The notes under the pieces were generated by a model, which worked only from the letters and a program-made list of their open reading frames with translations, was not told the origin of the DNA and ran no database searches. From NCBI RefSeq assembly GCF_004027225.2, contig NC_046360.1, positions 2,778,001 through 2,842,000 on the forward strand: a DNA stretch of 64,000 nt. The letters run 5' to 3'. This document shows positions 22,601 to 35,400 of this stretch, in pieces (position 1 is the stretch's first letter; each line of letters opens with the position of its first letter). The position numbers and the translations under genes were made by a program. The DNA is from Strigops habroptila (Eukaryota; Chordata; Aves; Psittaciformes; Psittacidae).

Positions 22601-25053
22601 GAGGGCTTGGGTCAGCTCTCCAGGTAGCATTGCACTCTTGTTCAAGTGATCACTCCCATGGGATTCCCAGCTCACGGGGTGTGTGCTCAGTGTCTTTTGG
22701 CCAGCAGTGTCCTAAATTGCCCCGTAGGGACAAACAGCTCATCCAGCAACTGCTGGAGCCTCCCACTCACCTACATCTGAAAAAATGCAGTTCTCATGCA
22801 CCAGGACTGCTTAGAGACCTGGAGCAGCACAAAGGAAACAGGGACAATAGAGGCAGGAACAATAGTGGGATTTACGTCAAAACGAGGTGATTTCACCAAG
22901 CCAAAGTGCTAAAGCCAACGAGACCGAACTGAAACGTGTGTGGCTGCAGCGCCCATATCAGCTATTTCCTTTACCTGGGCACCCAGAGGCAGGGGCTCAC
23001 CCGCATCCAGCAGCCCCATGGGCAAAGGGGTGCATGTAGCTGCCCACCTCACCCTGAGGTGACATCTCAGATGTCTGAGAGCCAACAGCCTCCACTGCCC
23101 TTTTCCCTAAAGGCTGACAGAGGCTGCAGAGGAAGAGCTGGTCCCACCTCCTCCCTGTAAGGCATGTGGCATGCTGGGCCATCCCACCACTTTGCTGCAG
23201 GAGTGAGAGGATAGGAGAGCCTGTCCCCAGCTCCATGCCCTCAGAGGAGAGCAGGGACTGGGATCAGTAGGGAACAGACAGGGCTCCGAGTGACACAGCT
23301 GGCCAAAAGTCTCAGCTTGAATCCCCACAGGCTGTGCTGCACATGTGAAGCAGGCATCATATTCCAAGGCATGGTTACTGCAGGATACAGGTGGGGAAGC
23401 TCCTCTTTGCTTAGAGCCAAGCAGGAGCACACTGGATAACCAGGACACAGTTACTCCATAACACAGGGAATGGCACAGCCCTGTGGCAGGTAAAAGCTGC
23501 CTCCCTTCCTCATCTTCTCCAGGAACAAGGTTATTGCAAATGATATTGAGACACACAGCCTGTGAAAAGCTCACAGCTGTTCCATCTTCGCTTCTTTTTT
23601 CGAGGCTGGTTTCTATAGCAAGGGCCCCTTTGAGCACAGACATTTTTGACAAGCCAGCTAATCCTGTGAGTACTAGGCACACCCACAGCAGCACAGAATA
23701 ACAAACACCAAATACTCACCAGGAAGAAAACAATCTCTGTTTTGCAAAAAGAGTGAAAGGAGCAGTACTCCTGCAGCTAAAAATATTTATCTGATAAGAT
23801 TTGTTAAAGGTCACCCAAGAACAGCCTCAACAACCCACCAAACAGCCTGGGAGGAGTCAGTATTTTGCCAAGACAGGATGCTCAATCCTGGCTGCTTATT
23901 TAACTCCACAGAGATCAAGTTATGACCCACTTTTCTTCTGCTCTATGAGCAAAAAGAAAGCATCAGCTTTTCCTGCCGTTATTGAGCTTTCCACTGGAAG
24001 AGATTTATTGATCTCAGAATGTGAAGGAAGTAACAGATAAAGGGAGGAAAATCGACTTCAGATTTTCATAAACCCTTTGTTAAATTACTGTCACAAGCAG
24101 CTGTTGAAGAATGAGTAGGGTGAATGTTAGAAACTGCCAAAACCAGAGATGCACTAAATAGCTTTTGCCTGCAAGAGGCTAACAGTGAGGATCTGAGCTT
24201 CTGCATGGGAGAAGCATCAGCGTGTGTCCTCATTTGGAGGAAAAAGGAGCAAACAGTGGGGATGCACAGGGCAGAAAATGCTGAAAACTAGAGAGCAAAT
24301 GTCATCAGCTTTGAAGGAATCCAGTGCATAGATGATGGGGTTGCATCAAGGCAGAATTTAAACGTGACTGCAGATGTGGGGAAACACGTAGCACGGTGGA
24401 CTTGGGATATTTGCTGTTATAATGGTTGAAGCCAAGGCTTCAGAAAGCTTAACAAAATAAATGAGAGAAAATCTGGACATCTTCCACCTGGAAGACCACC
24501 ACACACAAACCCCTCAGAAAGCATCAGGACATAAAAGCAGGTCAGAGTGAGATGACAAGTTCCTGGCAGGGCTTTGGCACTTCCCCTTCAAGACTCTGCA
24601 TCCAGTCACACTCAGGTTACTCGATTCCAGACTCCTGCTTTAACAGGAGCCTTGATGCTCACTTGGGTGACTGCCATTGCCTTTTAAAACTATAGGGGAG
24701 ACCCATAGGCTGCAAATCAAAACCAGTTCTGCCCAAGAATATATCTTTTGTTAAAGGAGAATCAGTCCCCTCCACACAGAGCTATTCCAAGATGAAGCGA
24801 TGTTCAACATGCCAATAAAATTAGGGAAGTACAGCATGTTTCTAGAAGAGCAATTGAAAGGCTGCAATACAAAATCATAATACATGGGAGCTTCTCTCTT
24901 ACTGCTCGAGTAATCAAGATCTATAAAACCGTAAGCTTGTTCAATTACACTGCATAAGAGATTTGTATTCTTTCTGTTCAGATCGAACTGGCAGATCCAG
25001 ATGGTGTTTTATCAGAAGCCCAGGCGATGTTTGATGACAGCCAAAATGAATAA
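16495..25053 (+). CDS. MORN3: MORN3, MORN repeat-containing protein 3 (complete coding sequence, 5 exons)
   Basis: Exons 16495-16639, 17313-17470, 19082-19241, 22371-22555 and 24982-25053 join in frame to 720 nt, encoding 239 aa plus TAA. This is close to the roughly 240 aa of mammalian MORN3. Six MORN repeats with the YxGxWxxGxxxGxG pattern start near residues 38 (YTGEW), 62 (YSGDW), 91 (YTGWW), 114 (YEGEW), 137 (YEGQW) and 160 (YEGGW). A degenerate seventh follows at about 183 (LEGIW). The C-terminal tail is acidic ([21 protein letters not shown]). In mammals MORN3 is mainly a testis protein linked to sperm formation, probably a scaffold; that role is known for the family and not shown here. 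The start ATG begins [14 protein letters not shown] and is preceded by a splice acceptor, so a 5' noncoding exon is inferred. Confidence 0.95.
16640..17312 (+). other. MORN3 intron 1 (between coding exons 1 and 2)
   Basis: Intron without recognised elements. Confidence 0.85.
17313..17470 (+). CDS. MORN3: MORN3 coding exon 2
   Basis: The acceptor GGTAAACAG is followed by two bases completing Gly and 52 codons. They include [20 protein letters not shown] and [12 protein letters not shown]. The donor is GTAAGT at 17471. The acceptor has a weak pyrimidine tract, but frame and homology fit exactly. Confidence 0.93.
17471..19081 (+). other. MORN3 intron 2
   Basis: A 1.6-kb intron with no recognised repeat or gene. 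Confidence 0.85.
19082..19241 (+). CDS. MORN3: MORN3 coding exon 3
   Basis: The acceptor GACTTCCAG is followed by 53 codons starting [17 protein letters not shown] and ending QGMLRL, with one extra base before donor GTAAGT. It holds two full MORN repeats. A CR1 insertion begins about 28 bp beyond its donor. Confidence 0.94.
19242..22370 (+). other. MORN3 intron 3
   Basis: A 3.1-kb intron. Its first 600 bp hold a minus-strand CR1 (19269-19838). The remainder shows nothing recognisable. Confidence 0.85.
19269..19838 (-). mobile_element. CR1 LINE 3' fragment with open reverse-transcriptase C-terminus
   Basis: Minus-oriented 5'-truncated CR1 of about 570 bp. At its 3' end, read on the plus strand from 19269, are three copies of the octamer CATAGAAT-type tail. 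On the minus strand a 157-codon frame (19363-19836) is uninterrupted. It contains the CR1 signature [13 protein letters not shown], followed by [53 protein letters not shown] and [13 protein letters not shown]. This is the C-terminal end of ORF2 downstream of the polymerase core. The element lies in MORN3 intron 3, antisense to the gene. Confidence 0.96.
22371..22555 (+). CDS. MORN3: MORN3 coding exon 4
   Basis: The acceptor TTAATTGCAG precedes two bases and 61 codons: [20 protein letters not shown], then [13 protein letters not shown] and [13 protein letters not shown]. The donor is GTAATT. The DEAPxPxQ(Y/F)PIP motif is conserved near the MORN3 C-terminus. Confidence 0.94.
22556..24981 (+). 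other. MORN3 intron 4
   Basis: A 2.4-kb intron with no recognised element. Confidence 0.85.
24982..25053 (+). CDS. MORN3: MORN3 coding exon 5 with stop codon
   Basis: The acceptor TTTCTGTTCAG is followed by [23 protein letters not shown] and TAA (25051-25053). The [15 protein letters not shown] core matches the mammalian C-terminus. Confidence 0.93.
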   Translation: MELADPDGVLSEAQAMFDDSQNE

Positions 25054-28000
25054 CCGGATGCTGAAGGAAAAAAAAGATGCATGATAAGAACACAATCATG
25101 AGTGAGTTACTCAAATGAGTCTCAAATGCACTCTGTGGTGTATTGTGTCTTTGTTTCCCTCACTTTTCCCTCAAGGCTGCTCATGTAGAGTCATAGAACG
25201 GTTTGGTTTGGAAAGGACCTTCAAATCATCTGGTTCCAACGCCCCTGACATGGGCTCAGCTCAGAAGCCGCCTCCCACTGCCCCTTATTTTGGAAAGGAA
25301 AAGGTGACTCTTTTCCCATCTCCTCTGTAAAGAAATCACACTCCTGTTGGGATCAAGGTCTTTCGCATTAAGAAGCAAGGTCTCTATTAGCTATAAAAGA
25401 AAAACTCTACAAAAGGTACAGTCAAGTAATTCTCCCCTCCTGCTCCCCCCAAACTTGTCCTGATATATACCTCTGACCCAAAATGTCTTTTAAAGTTGTA
25501 ACGGATCATGTTTTAATTAATACAGTTTTATTAATACAATTTGATGTGCTCTCTCTGTGCATTTTCCATAACATCACCCTGGGTTTCCTCCCTAACCCAC
25601 AAGCACTGGCTCTCACCCTGCCTCTGCTCCTTGGCCAGCCATGTGCTGGACTCACAGCACTCAACAGCACTGCGCTGGCTGCTCCAGTTCTTCCCAATGC
25701 AAGGGCCAGGCACCAGCCATGTAGAGCTGCACCACTTCTAAGCATCACCCACAAGACCAAAGGAAGGTGGCACTGCAGCTGGCTGGCAAAAACTGGCCGG
25801 GCAAGTGGGTCCTTAGTTCACCTAATTAATGCCTGCTTCTGAGCATCACCTCTTGCTTACAGTTCATTTGGTCCCTTGACTCTTCACCTTTTCCAGGCTG
25901 AAGGATAACCTACTTGTCTGTTTAAGCACTCAGAGAATACCAAAACAACATGCTTAGTCCCAAGATTTAAGCAGTGCTGACAGTAGGAAGAGCATTTCAA
26001 TTATATGCTTTGTACCTGTCTGTGTGAACAGGAAATTTTGTCTTCATGTTATGACTGAAATGAGTAACTAAGCATTAAGACATCTTAAGAAATATATGGG
26101 ATTAGCACACTATAGCTGAAGAGATAAGGGATATAGAGAAAACAAGTATATTTTAGGCCTCTAGATAACAAATAATCAGCAACAACAGAGTAATTTTATT
26201 TCATTAAAGTATTTTATATCTAAATAAGAGATATACAATAACCAATGTTTAAAAGGCTTGAGGGAAATGCATAACACCATTAGTATAAATAAGGGATTAA
26301 AAAAATTCTAAGTGCACTCAATGTTTAGATCCATCTGCTCAGGTCTGGTTACTGCCTCTGGCACACAGCTATGAGGCTGTGCCCACGGGGTAACTTACAC
26401 GACCATTTCCACAGGGGGGAAATGAGACGCATACTCAATATCATGGCTTAAAGTGCAGAAAACAGTCAGAAAAGCAGCTGTAATAACAGCACCATTAGCT
26501 CAGAACCTATCAGCTTGAGAAAGTTAAAAAGAAGGTTGTCCCACCAGCTTCTAATTCTGCAATTCTTGTACAAACAAAACTCCACACACTTCTCTGTCAC
26601 TCAGTAAAAAATCCACAAAATAAAGAGAAGTTCAGCTACTTATCCAGGAGAGCAAGAAATTGTACAAAATAAACATAGAAAATACATTTTCTGGACTTCC
26701 ATTGAAAATAACATGGCAGCTTTTAAATACTCAGTTTATGGAAAGAAGAGTATTTGTTAAGCCTGACAGCACCCCTTGCTCCAGTGTGAATAGTCAGGTT
26801 TTCTTCCTTTACTGAGGGCTTTTAAGAGTCTTTTTCCCCACCCCAAGTATTCCTGTAAGGATGGAATACACTACCAAGATTTCATGTTTTGGAACGGTGT
26901 TTCATGAATGCCTTCTAATCTTTCCAGTGCTCCATGAATAAGCACCTGTGGGACTGCAGTCACAATTCTCCCCATCAGCAGATTTACATCAGAAATAGAG
27001 TACATTTGAAGCACAATGTAATGACAGAGCTAAAGAAAACCCAGTTTGGCCTCTCTATGCCAGAAGGACTTGTGAAAATAGCAAGTGGAAAGCTCTTTTC
27101 TGCCTGTGAACCAAGAATGCTGCCAGGCAGAAAAGCCCAGCAGGTTGGGTTTTTTTTTTATAGCTATTTTTCAGAATGCAAACACCACAGGTAACCTTGT
27201 CAACACGTTCCACTGTGGTGGGGCTGACATGAAGAATCAGTCCCATGTGCTTCATAAGGCTGCTTCAGTAGTAAACACATTCTGCCACACTAACTCTGTA
27301 GTAAACACATCCTACAGTTTGTAAATACATCGGGATAACCTGAGGCAGAGGTTGGGTGTGAGACACCACGTTCAGCCCAGGCACAGCTCCACTGTATTGT
27401 CACATTCACTCCTGTTTGATTTCAAAACCCCAGGTTTCTATTCCACAGTGTTAGCTATAAAGGGGAGGTCAAGTTTCGTTCCATTAGACTTGAAATCTGT
27501 CTTGATTTGTGTTCAAAAGAACTGCATTCCAAAAAAATTCCACTTCTAGACATAGCTAGAATTCCTGAAGCAGCCCAGGACAACTGCTGCAACCCTCCTT
27601 GGACAAACCTCTCATCTGAGACACCAAAAGGAAGTTTTTGCTTGAAGAGGAAATAAAAAGCGACACAGTAGCCTCGCTGCCAGACGTGTGTCTGAAAGCA
27701 AACAGCAGTATTAATTACAAACAACCTACTTTCATAAATAAATACACAGAGAGAAAAGGAGTCTTCCAGATCCTTTGGAAGCAAAAAATGTGTAACAAGT
27801 TATTAAATACAACACTTCAGCAAGGAGAAGGCTTTTTCTAAACAAGGAAGACCAAGGCATAGCGAATTACTTGGGAATCCAATGCAGAGAAAGCACCTTT
27901 TGCTGCTTGTATCTGAGGATTTATTACAAAATATATTTTTAATATAAAAGTATAAAATAATTACTACTTTGGCTTGGAAAAAACACAGCAGTGGTTTTGA

Positions 28001-28842
28001 TTTTCAAGCAAAAAAAAAAAAATTATCCAGTGATAATTTCCATCTAGTTCCTTCTTTTTAAAAAGAGATTCCTAAATGGGAAAGAGGCAAATTATCTCTT
28101 CAGATAATATGTGCCAGCTCGTGAGAACTTTAAAAACAGTTATTGCTTTTATTTTCTTCCAAGGAAGAGTAGAGTCGAGTCTCATTCCTACTCATGTGGC
28201 CATACCACATAGCAGTAAGACTAGTCATGGGTGTTTAGCAAGTTATACAATGTGTAACCACCACGGGGAAAAGGCGCTGGAGAAATCAGTGGAGTAATAA
28301 TTACTTGGCAGCAAAACCTAGTGGGGAAGGTGGTGGGAAAGCTTTCACTTCTACCATCTGTCAGGCCTTCCAGAGAGAACAGCACTAGCACTGAAACCAA
28401 GTGCTAATTGCTGCATATCCCAAGTAATTTGTATCATGCCATGCAATATGGATCGGACAAGCAGTATCTTCTAGTAAATGCCAACATCAAATACAGAGAG
28501 GAGGGGAAAAAAGAAGCTTCTCTATCCATCCCTAACAAATATCCACATTTACAATGTAATTTTCCATGTGTTTAGACAGCCACCATTCAGCATTACCAAG
28601 AAGCAATCTAGACAGTGTTCACAAGAGGAGGGGTGCACGCACAGTGTGAGCACACCCCACCAACCATTCCTTCAGACAGCCAAAATTTCATGAAAGAAAC
28701 ACTTTTCCCCCCCTCTCTAAAGGGTTAGAACAACATTTATAATCTCTCTTTAAATGGTAATCAACAGTTTGACCAGTTCATCCACAGGGGAGCCAACAGA
28801 ACAAGGCAGAAGCAGAACAGTGGGTTTATTTTAAGTACAGGT
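25054..28842. other. Convergent 3' region between MORN3 and ORAI1
   Basis: This interval must contain the 3' UTRs of both genes. Candidate ORAI1 poly(A) signals on the minus strand (TTTATT on plus) are at 28825-28830, only 12 nt past the stop, and at 27920-27925 and 26195-26200. Plus-strand signals for MORN3 are late: ATTAAA 26203-26208 and AATAAA 26619-26624. UTR ends cannot be fixed from sequence. A short CR1 tail lies at 25187-25256. Confidence 0.6.
25187..25256 (-). mobile_element. CR1 LINE 3' tail, short
   Basis: The plus strand reads AGTCATAGAACGGTTTGGTT, then TGGAAAGGACCTTCAAATCA and TCTGGTTCCAACGCCCCTGA. This is a diverged CR1 3' UTR tail in minus orientation, under 100 bp. Confidence 0.8.
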
Positions 28843-29412
28843 TTACGCAAAATGGGTAACTGCTGAGGAGATGGTGTCACCTCTGTGATCCAGCTGATCC
28901 TGGAGCCGTGCAAATTCGGCAAGTTCATTCAGTTCTTGAAATTGCCTGTCTGTTTTATGGCTCACCAGTGACCTGTAGAAGTGTACTGCAAACACAATGA
29001 AAATCAGTCCAAAGGGAACCATAATAGACGTCGATGCAATGGCTGCTGCCTGTCCCGATGTGATGGTAGTAGTACTGTTGCTCTGCAGTGGATTATCAGT
29101 TTTCTTCTTTAAAGGAAGAAACTTCACCCAACACAGTAACACCACCTCTGCAAGAAAGAGCAAAGTCCCAATGACAGTCGAAAATGCCCACGCCAGCTCG
29201 ATGTGCCGATGCATACGCTCGTGAGGGGATTCCTTCACGGAGTTGAGGTTATGCACGTTGCTAACAGCCTCTATGTTTGGAAGAATGCAGGTACTTATCA
29301 TGAGTGCAAAAAGGTGAACTGCAACAAGAACAGTAGTACAGGCACTGAAGGCTATCAAGAGACCTTGAGGGTAGTCATGTTCTGCATCTAGCTGAACTTC
29401 TACCATAGCCAC
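28843..29412 (-). CDS. ORAI1: ORAI1 coding exon 2 with stop codon
   Basis: The acceptor CCTTTCAG precedes 189 codons beginning [15 protein letters not shown] and ending ISSAVTHFA, then TAA (28843-28845). It carries the selectivity filter, TM2-TM4 and the C-terminal STIM-binding helix. Confidence 0.97.
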   Translation of the reverse strand: MAMVEVQLDAEHDYPQGLLIAFSACTTVLVAVHLFALMISTCILPNIEAVSNVHNLNSVKESPHERMHRHIELAWAFSTVIGTLLFLAEVVLLCWVKFLPLKKKTDNPLQSNSTTTITSGQAAAIASTSIMVPFGLIFIVFAVHFYRSLVSHKTDRQFQELNELAEFARLQDQLDHRGDTISSAVTHFA

Positions 29413-32400
29413 CTGAAAGGGAAAGATGAGAGAGATGCATTTAGATATTATTTGACTATAGATTATTTTAAGTTTAAAAAGTTCCAGTATAACAAAATAA
29501 CAGTTTGCATTTAAATTTCTCTTGACCCTTTTAATTACCTCCAAATTTAGGTCTGAGCTATCAAGCAAATGCCATTGTTTTCATACTGTTCTGTTATAGA
29601 GCAAACCATCAGTATGCACAAAAGCTATTAACAGCACAACCACTTTGCCACCTCCAGCTTACCACAACAAAACAGCTGAACTTTGTAATTAGCATACTCA
29701 GACTCTATAAAGGTGAAACTTTTCTTATCTAGAACATGAACGCCTGCAAAGGCAGCAGACTGCCTGTCATTCTCCTTGGATATTTGTCTTAAAAGTTCTG
29801 AAGAGCAGGAGCCTTCCAGTAGAAAGATCACCTTTCTGGAGGGCTCTCAGCTATATCCTTTCACTCAAAATAAGCATTTAAGCAGACTCTAGAACACAGA
29901 TTCAAAACATGAGTCTCCACAATGTCCACAGCATCAAACAGGCCTGTTACTGGCTGGAGGAAAGATAAAAAGTCTCCCAGAGCAGATAATAGAGACATCA
30001 CTAGCTACTCACTCTACATTTAGCCTCATCTTTGGGCAAGAAGAGCTATCTCATGAAGATGCTCCAAGGTCCAGCCCTCCACTATTGTATGGAGCCATGC
30101 CCTTTTATAAACTTAGATATCCAAACATGCCTATGCTTGAGGAGCAGAAATTAGTATTAAGTAACAGCATTAGGAAACTCATAAGCCCAGCTCAAAGGTT
30201 TTTTAATAAAGAAAATAAACTAGAATGCCTTTTAAGAGTTTTAAAACTGTCAGGTGGTTTTATGCATGTGCAATTGATGAGTAACATTAATCCCAGCAGC
30301 CCTCCTGAAAAATAACCTTTCCTCATCAAGTTGCCTTCCAGACAAAGCACAGTCCCAAAGAGGGACTAATGCAACAATGTCTCTGTGTTTAGTGCTCTTT
30401 CTCAAACGATCTTATTAAATAAATAGACAAAAATATGTTTAAAATGCAGAGGCAAAAGAAAGTATCTAACAGCAATCTTAACTATAAACACACATACACA
30501 ATGAAAGGGAGATGTGGAGGCTGCTGTTGAGCACGGTTCAGGCTGATCCACACCAGCCCTTTGTTCAACAAAGGATCAAGACCACTCTTCATTGAAATGA
30601 TACAACTTGCTAGCCCAGCAAAAGCTAACCTGGTTAAGAAGTGGTGATCTGCTAGCTGAGCTGCTTCTGCAATGCCTCTGATGAACACAGAGCTGGCACA
30701 GGCCCATGTAACTGAAGCAGCAGCAGTTGTACCAGGACCTCACTCTTGGAAGCACTAAGCTATGAACCTAGTACTTTTGTCAAATACCAGTTTGCCCCCC
30801 AAAAGACCATGAAACAAGTTCATACAACACAGTGCCTGAAATATATTGGCTCTTTTGAGTCCCACCAATACAGGTTTAGCCATTACCACACGCCATTAGC
30901 AATGGTTTAGGCAGTACTCAGCCTGCAGCACACATTTCAAACACCTAATTCTCATCAAGCTGCTATGAAGAAAATTTCATGAAGCATGGGCAACAGGGGT
31001 GCAGGGAGACATAGAAACTAGGACCCAAAGACAACTGCAAATGCAGTAAGAACATCCAAACCTCACTATTTCGCAAGAACTGAGCCAAGCTACACCTAGC
31101 TTGGGATCCCACCTTCTTATGCTCCCAGAACCAGCATGTTCCAGAACACCAGAACTCTTGTCTGTTAATGCACCAAACATTAAGCCAACTGAGGGTTTTG
31201 CTCAGACATGTTCCAACAGGCACTCAGGGCCATTTGCCAATATTTTAATTCCTTTCTTGAAAGCTTTTATCGTCACAAGCCTGAGCACCCAGCCAACTAC
31301 CAGTTTCCGAGTGTTACAAGAAGCTCAACTAGAAATTACATTAACGCATATGCAATTCTTGCTCAAAGATTTAAAAATACCATTTATCAGCCGTGGGAAA
31401 CTTCACATTTGAGAGGATAAACACTCAGACGTCAGGTCTCTCGTCTCCTGCTAAGTCCCAGCGTACTCGTGGGATGTTGGGCTTCCTGTGTTTTTCACAG
31501 AACAATTGCAACCCTTCAGCACTGAGGAGTCATTTTCATACTTAAAGAATGTTCTTGTACATTTTCTGGTGTATGTCAAGACTCAAAACCATCCAGCATG
31601 GCAAGACATTCTAATCCTTTATCCTAATACTTATTATATTAACATAGTCATGACATTAAAGAGCTTCTTAAGATGAAGACTTTCTTTTAAGAACTGATGT
31701 ATTTAATTTGCCAAATATTGAAGACATTTTATGTTTCCATTAATCAATGTCTCCACGTAATAATGGTATCAAGCACCTGAATTGGAACTTAGTCAGACTC
31801 TCTTAATTGCAATGTACCAGCTGTCCTGGAGCTACTGTTCTCATTTCAACAGAGCCATCAAGAAATCTTTTCTTCCTCTTCTCAGCCTACCCTGAGCTAA
31901 AAAGAAATGCTAAATAATTACATTTCATCTAAATGTACCTATTTCTGATATGGCTATAATTACATGCGTGATCAAAACAAATCTTGCAAGAGAGTAGCTT
32001 AATTTAAGCAGCATTCAGATACTCAGCTCTGTGCCTAGAAAACCACTGACAGAATCATAGGGACAGCTATTCAAAGCAGACGCCCATAGCAGGAATACAA
32101 GTTTTCCTGGAATAAGACAACTTCATTTTAATATTGTTGGGTGTTTCCCTAAAACAGTGACCCCAGGAGTACCTACAACCATTAACTATTAATGGAATAG
32201 CTTAAACCCAAGTTTACAAGCAAGGCCTCAGTTTCTATGGCTGACCAATACATTAACGCAGACCTGCTTTGCACAGGAAGCTCGTTGTGCAGGTAGGTCC
32301 CAAATCATCTCTCAGAAGAAAATAGTTGTAACTGACACTGGTGTTAGAAACACCCTAAAAGCAGGAGTAGGTAAGCAAGAAAACACTTCTTTCCCATTCC

Positions 32401-35400
32401 TTCAGTCTCCCTGTGCTCATGCCTAGCAGAGTAACTCCAGCTTGACCCATGAGTGAAAAAACAGTCCATGTTTTCTGTCAAGGAAGCTAATTTGGGAACC
32501 CCTTTCACTATAAACTAGCAGAAAACCTGCCAACTCTTTTCAATTGCAAGCCTCTGTTCTTTACTTCCTGGGCCAAGCTTGAGCCAGGCACCTAAACAAA
32601 AAGCTCCATTTTTCAGTAGGAGGCCCCGTGCCTGTTTTCAAACAGTGATGCAAAGCATCGGAAGTTCTCTCCTTTGCTCATACTGTGATTCCAAAGTGCA
32701 CAGATCACAACTGCTCTTTTAAGGTAATACTTGGGAAAACAGGACCCCAGTGAGGTCATCCGATATGATTCAAACCCATACAAAGCCTGAACTCACAGGT
32801 ACATGCTCATGTTTTACGTAGGAGGGTGTTTTCCTGTGTCCTCTATTAGGTTTCTCAGCTGGTTCAGAAGACAGGACCCTCAGGGCAGGAAGTGTCATTG
32901 ATCTCTGCACAGTATCCAGTGTGACATGTCTCAGCACCTTCTCCTTCACCACTTTCAAAGCTTCTTTGAACACATGCCACATGATTTCTGCTCTGCAAGC
33001 ATCCTGCCTTGCTGCATAACCACAGAATAATGTAGGGTGGAAGACACCTCAAAAGGTCACCTGGTCTAATCCCTGGCCCAAAGAGCTAACTTTAACTTCA
33101 GATCATCCTACAGGTATGACTGACAGATTTACTACAGCTCTTGACAAAGTTGTAAATCTGAAATACAGCTTCTTGACAAAATTAAAGAGCTCTTATGACA
33201 TTAGGATGCAGGACTGGAGTTCTCATAATCCTAAGGAAGGTGAGCATTCAGATGTCAGAAAACACCTGAACTTGAGCACACAACCATGTTAAGGCTCTGA
33301 CAGCCCTGGATTTCAGAGTCATAGAAGCCTGAATACTACCACATTGCATGAAATTCAACAACTTGCCCTCTAGAAGAATCAGCATCTCAATTTTATTTAA
33401 GGTGTTCATATCCTGAAATAAGTTCATTTCGCTTGTTTATAATGCTTCCATGTCTTACTAACCAGGGGGGGCTTAAATAAAGCTCCTGCTTTTAAATGAA
33501 AAATCAAAGTCCTGCATGCTCTGAAGGTTTCTATCCACACAAGAGCACTTACGCAGTGCTGCTGACAAATATTGACTCCACCACTTTGCAGAAGTGAGCT
33601 GTGATACAATAAAACAATTTTCACCAGCAATAACAATTAATGTAAAGAACCAGCCACATACAGAGCTGTAAATGAAGCTCATATTGCTACTGAAATGCAG
33701 GATAAGCAACTGTCCTGGTTTGTCACTTGTTTGTTTTTACCACAGCAACAGGACTGTTGAAATTGATGACTTGCTTCAGATTTTAGCTTTATTCCCCAGC
33801 TACTAGGCAGTATGTTGGTTTCACTTAGATTGGTTTTAATCCCAGCATAATGCCAGCTTCAAATTCAATTCCTGTTTTAAGATAGGTGTTTCTGAAGTAA
33901 GAAGTATCCAGGGAAATGAAAACATGACAGAAGAAAAACAAGAGGAAGAACTGTAGCAAGAGCCACCCATGCAGCAGGTCATACTGACACTCAAGACATT
34001 CAACACAGGAACAAAGGTAACTGCTCTCTGTTATCATGTGCCATGGCAACAGCAGTGAACAGGGTATCCGAGAGCTTTCTGGCTTAATCACAGGCTTGCA
34101 TCTTTTTCAGAATCAGTAGCCACTGCTGTAGAGAACGGGAAATAAAATGCCTTATCTCAAGTAAATCTGTATTATCTACGAGCTATTTATAGATTACTTC
34201 CTCTCCTCCCCTTCCCCACAAAGATGACTCTGAGCTCTGGTCAGCAGGAATGTAACACGTGCTGGAAGCCGTGCTGTAACTGCCTCGCTATCGCTCAGGG
34301 TATCAAATACTAGCGTTAGCGTACAGCTGCGAGTCAGGCTGGGTTCAGCATGCCATGAACAGAGAGCTTCAAATCAGGCAGAGCCACAGCTAATTCAAAC
34401 TCCTCGCTGCTGGTCAGAGCTCTGAAGAACACATGTGGCCAATTCTCCACATTCTGTAACCAGGGGGCTGCAGTCAACAACTACCGCTGGCCCTGTGATG
34501 GGATGGCTGTAGATTTGTGTCCTGTACCCCACAAGGTGTATCTGACCAGCCTAAAGCTCCAATTACAAGTGCTCTCCTATCCTCGGCATCTGACAGATTC
34601 AGACAAGAATCACAGAGCAAGAAACCCATCTCATTAGAAGTGACCAGGTTTAAATATAGACAATGTCATAATGAACTATTTAATGGAATACTTTGAGGAA
34701 CACTGGCTCTTGGTAGGATCACATTCTTATTATGTCTACTGCTTATGCAGTTAGAAACCTCATAGATTGTAACAAGCAAAACCGCTTTGGAAAAGGGATC
34801 AATGTCAGCTTCAAACGTGTCTTAAAGACACTAACCACCTCTTAATGATCACAAGTATAGAGTTATCTGTATACCCTTGCAAAATTGTTCTCACCTCCTC
34901 TTCCCTGGCCACAACTACCATTCCTAAATAGGAAATTAAGAGGACAAGATAACTTTTATACAGCTTAGCGTGTCAGGAACAGCTTAAAAGAAAGCTTTTG
35001 TGTGTTGATGCAACACCACAGTTGCATTTTGTGATGGGGAAAAAAACCCTCATGCACACAGAAGTAGTTTCTCCAAGTCCTGAGGTTCACATCACAAGGT
35101 TTTTTCCAGTAACAAAATTCCATCTTCTACCCCATTGCTTGTGTCTGTGTGTGGGACCAGAGACCAAAGCTGAGAACCAGACTGGTGTCATAGCACCGTC
35201 TCCTCAGCTCCTGAGCTGGTCGGTCGGTCTCCGTTTTCCTGACAGCATTATTCATTCCCAGAGGCAGAGGCACAGAGCCAGGCTCTCACACTGCCTGCAC
35301 CATTCATTATGGGTTATAAACAACTCAGAAAGACTCTGTATGCGCCAGAATCAGGCACTGAAAATTGACTACAAATACAGGATTTAATTTTATTTTGCTA

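Noticed and set aside
27265-27325. Short duplication GTAGTAAACACAT about 30 bp apart
   Set aside because: Only two short copies; within chance for AT-rich 3' flanking DNA.
33709-33750. TGTCCTGGTTTG, resembling the start of an avian ERV LTR
   Set aside because: The similarity stops after about 12 bases, with no LTR body, TATA box or end nearby.
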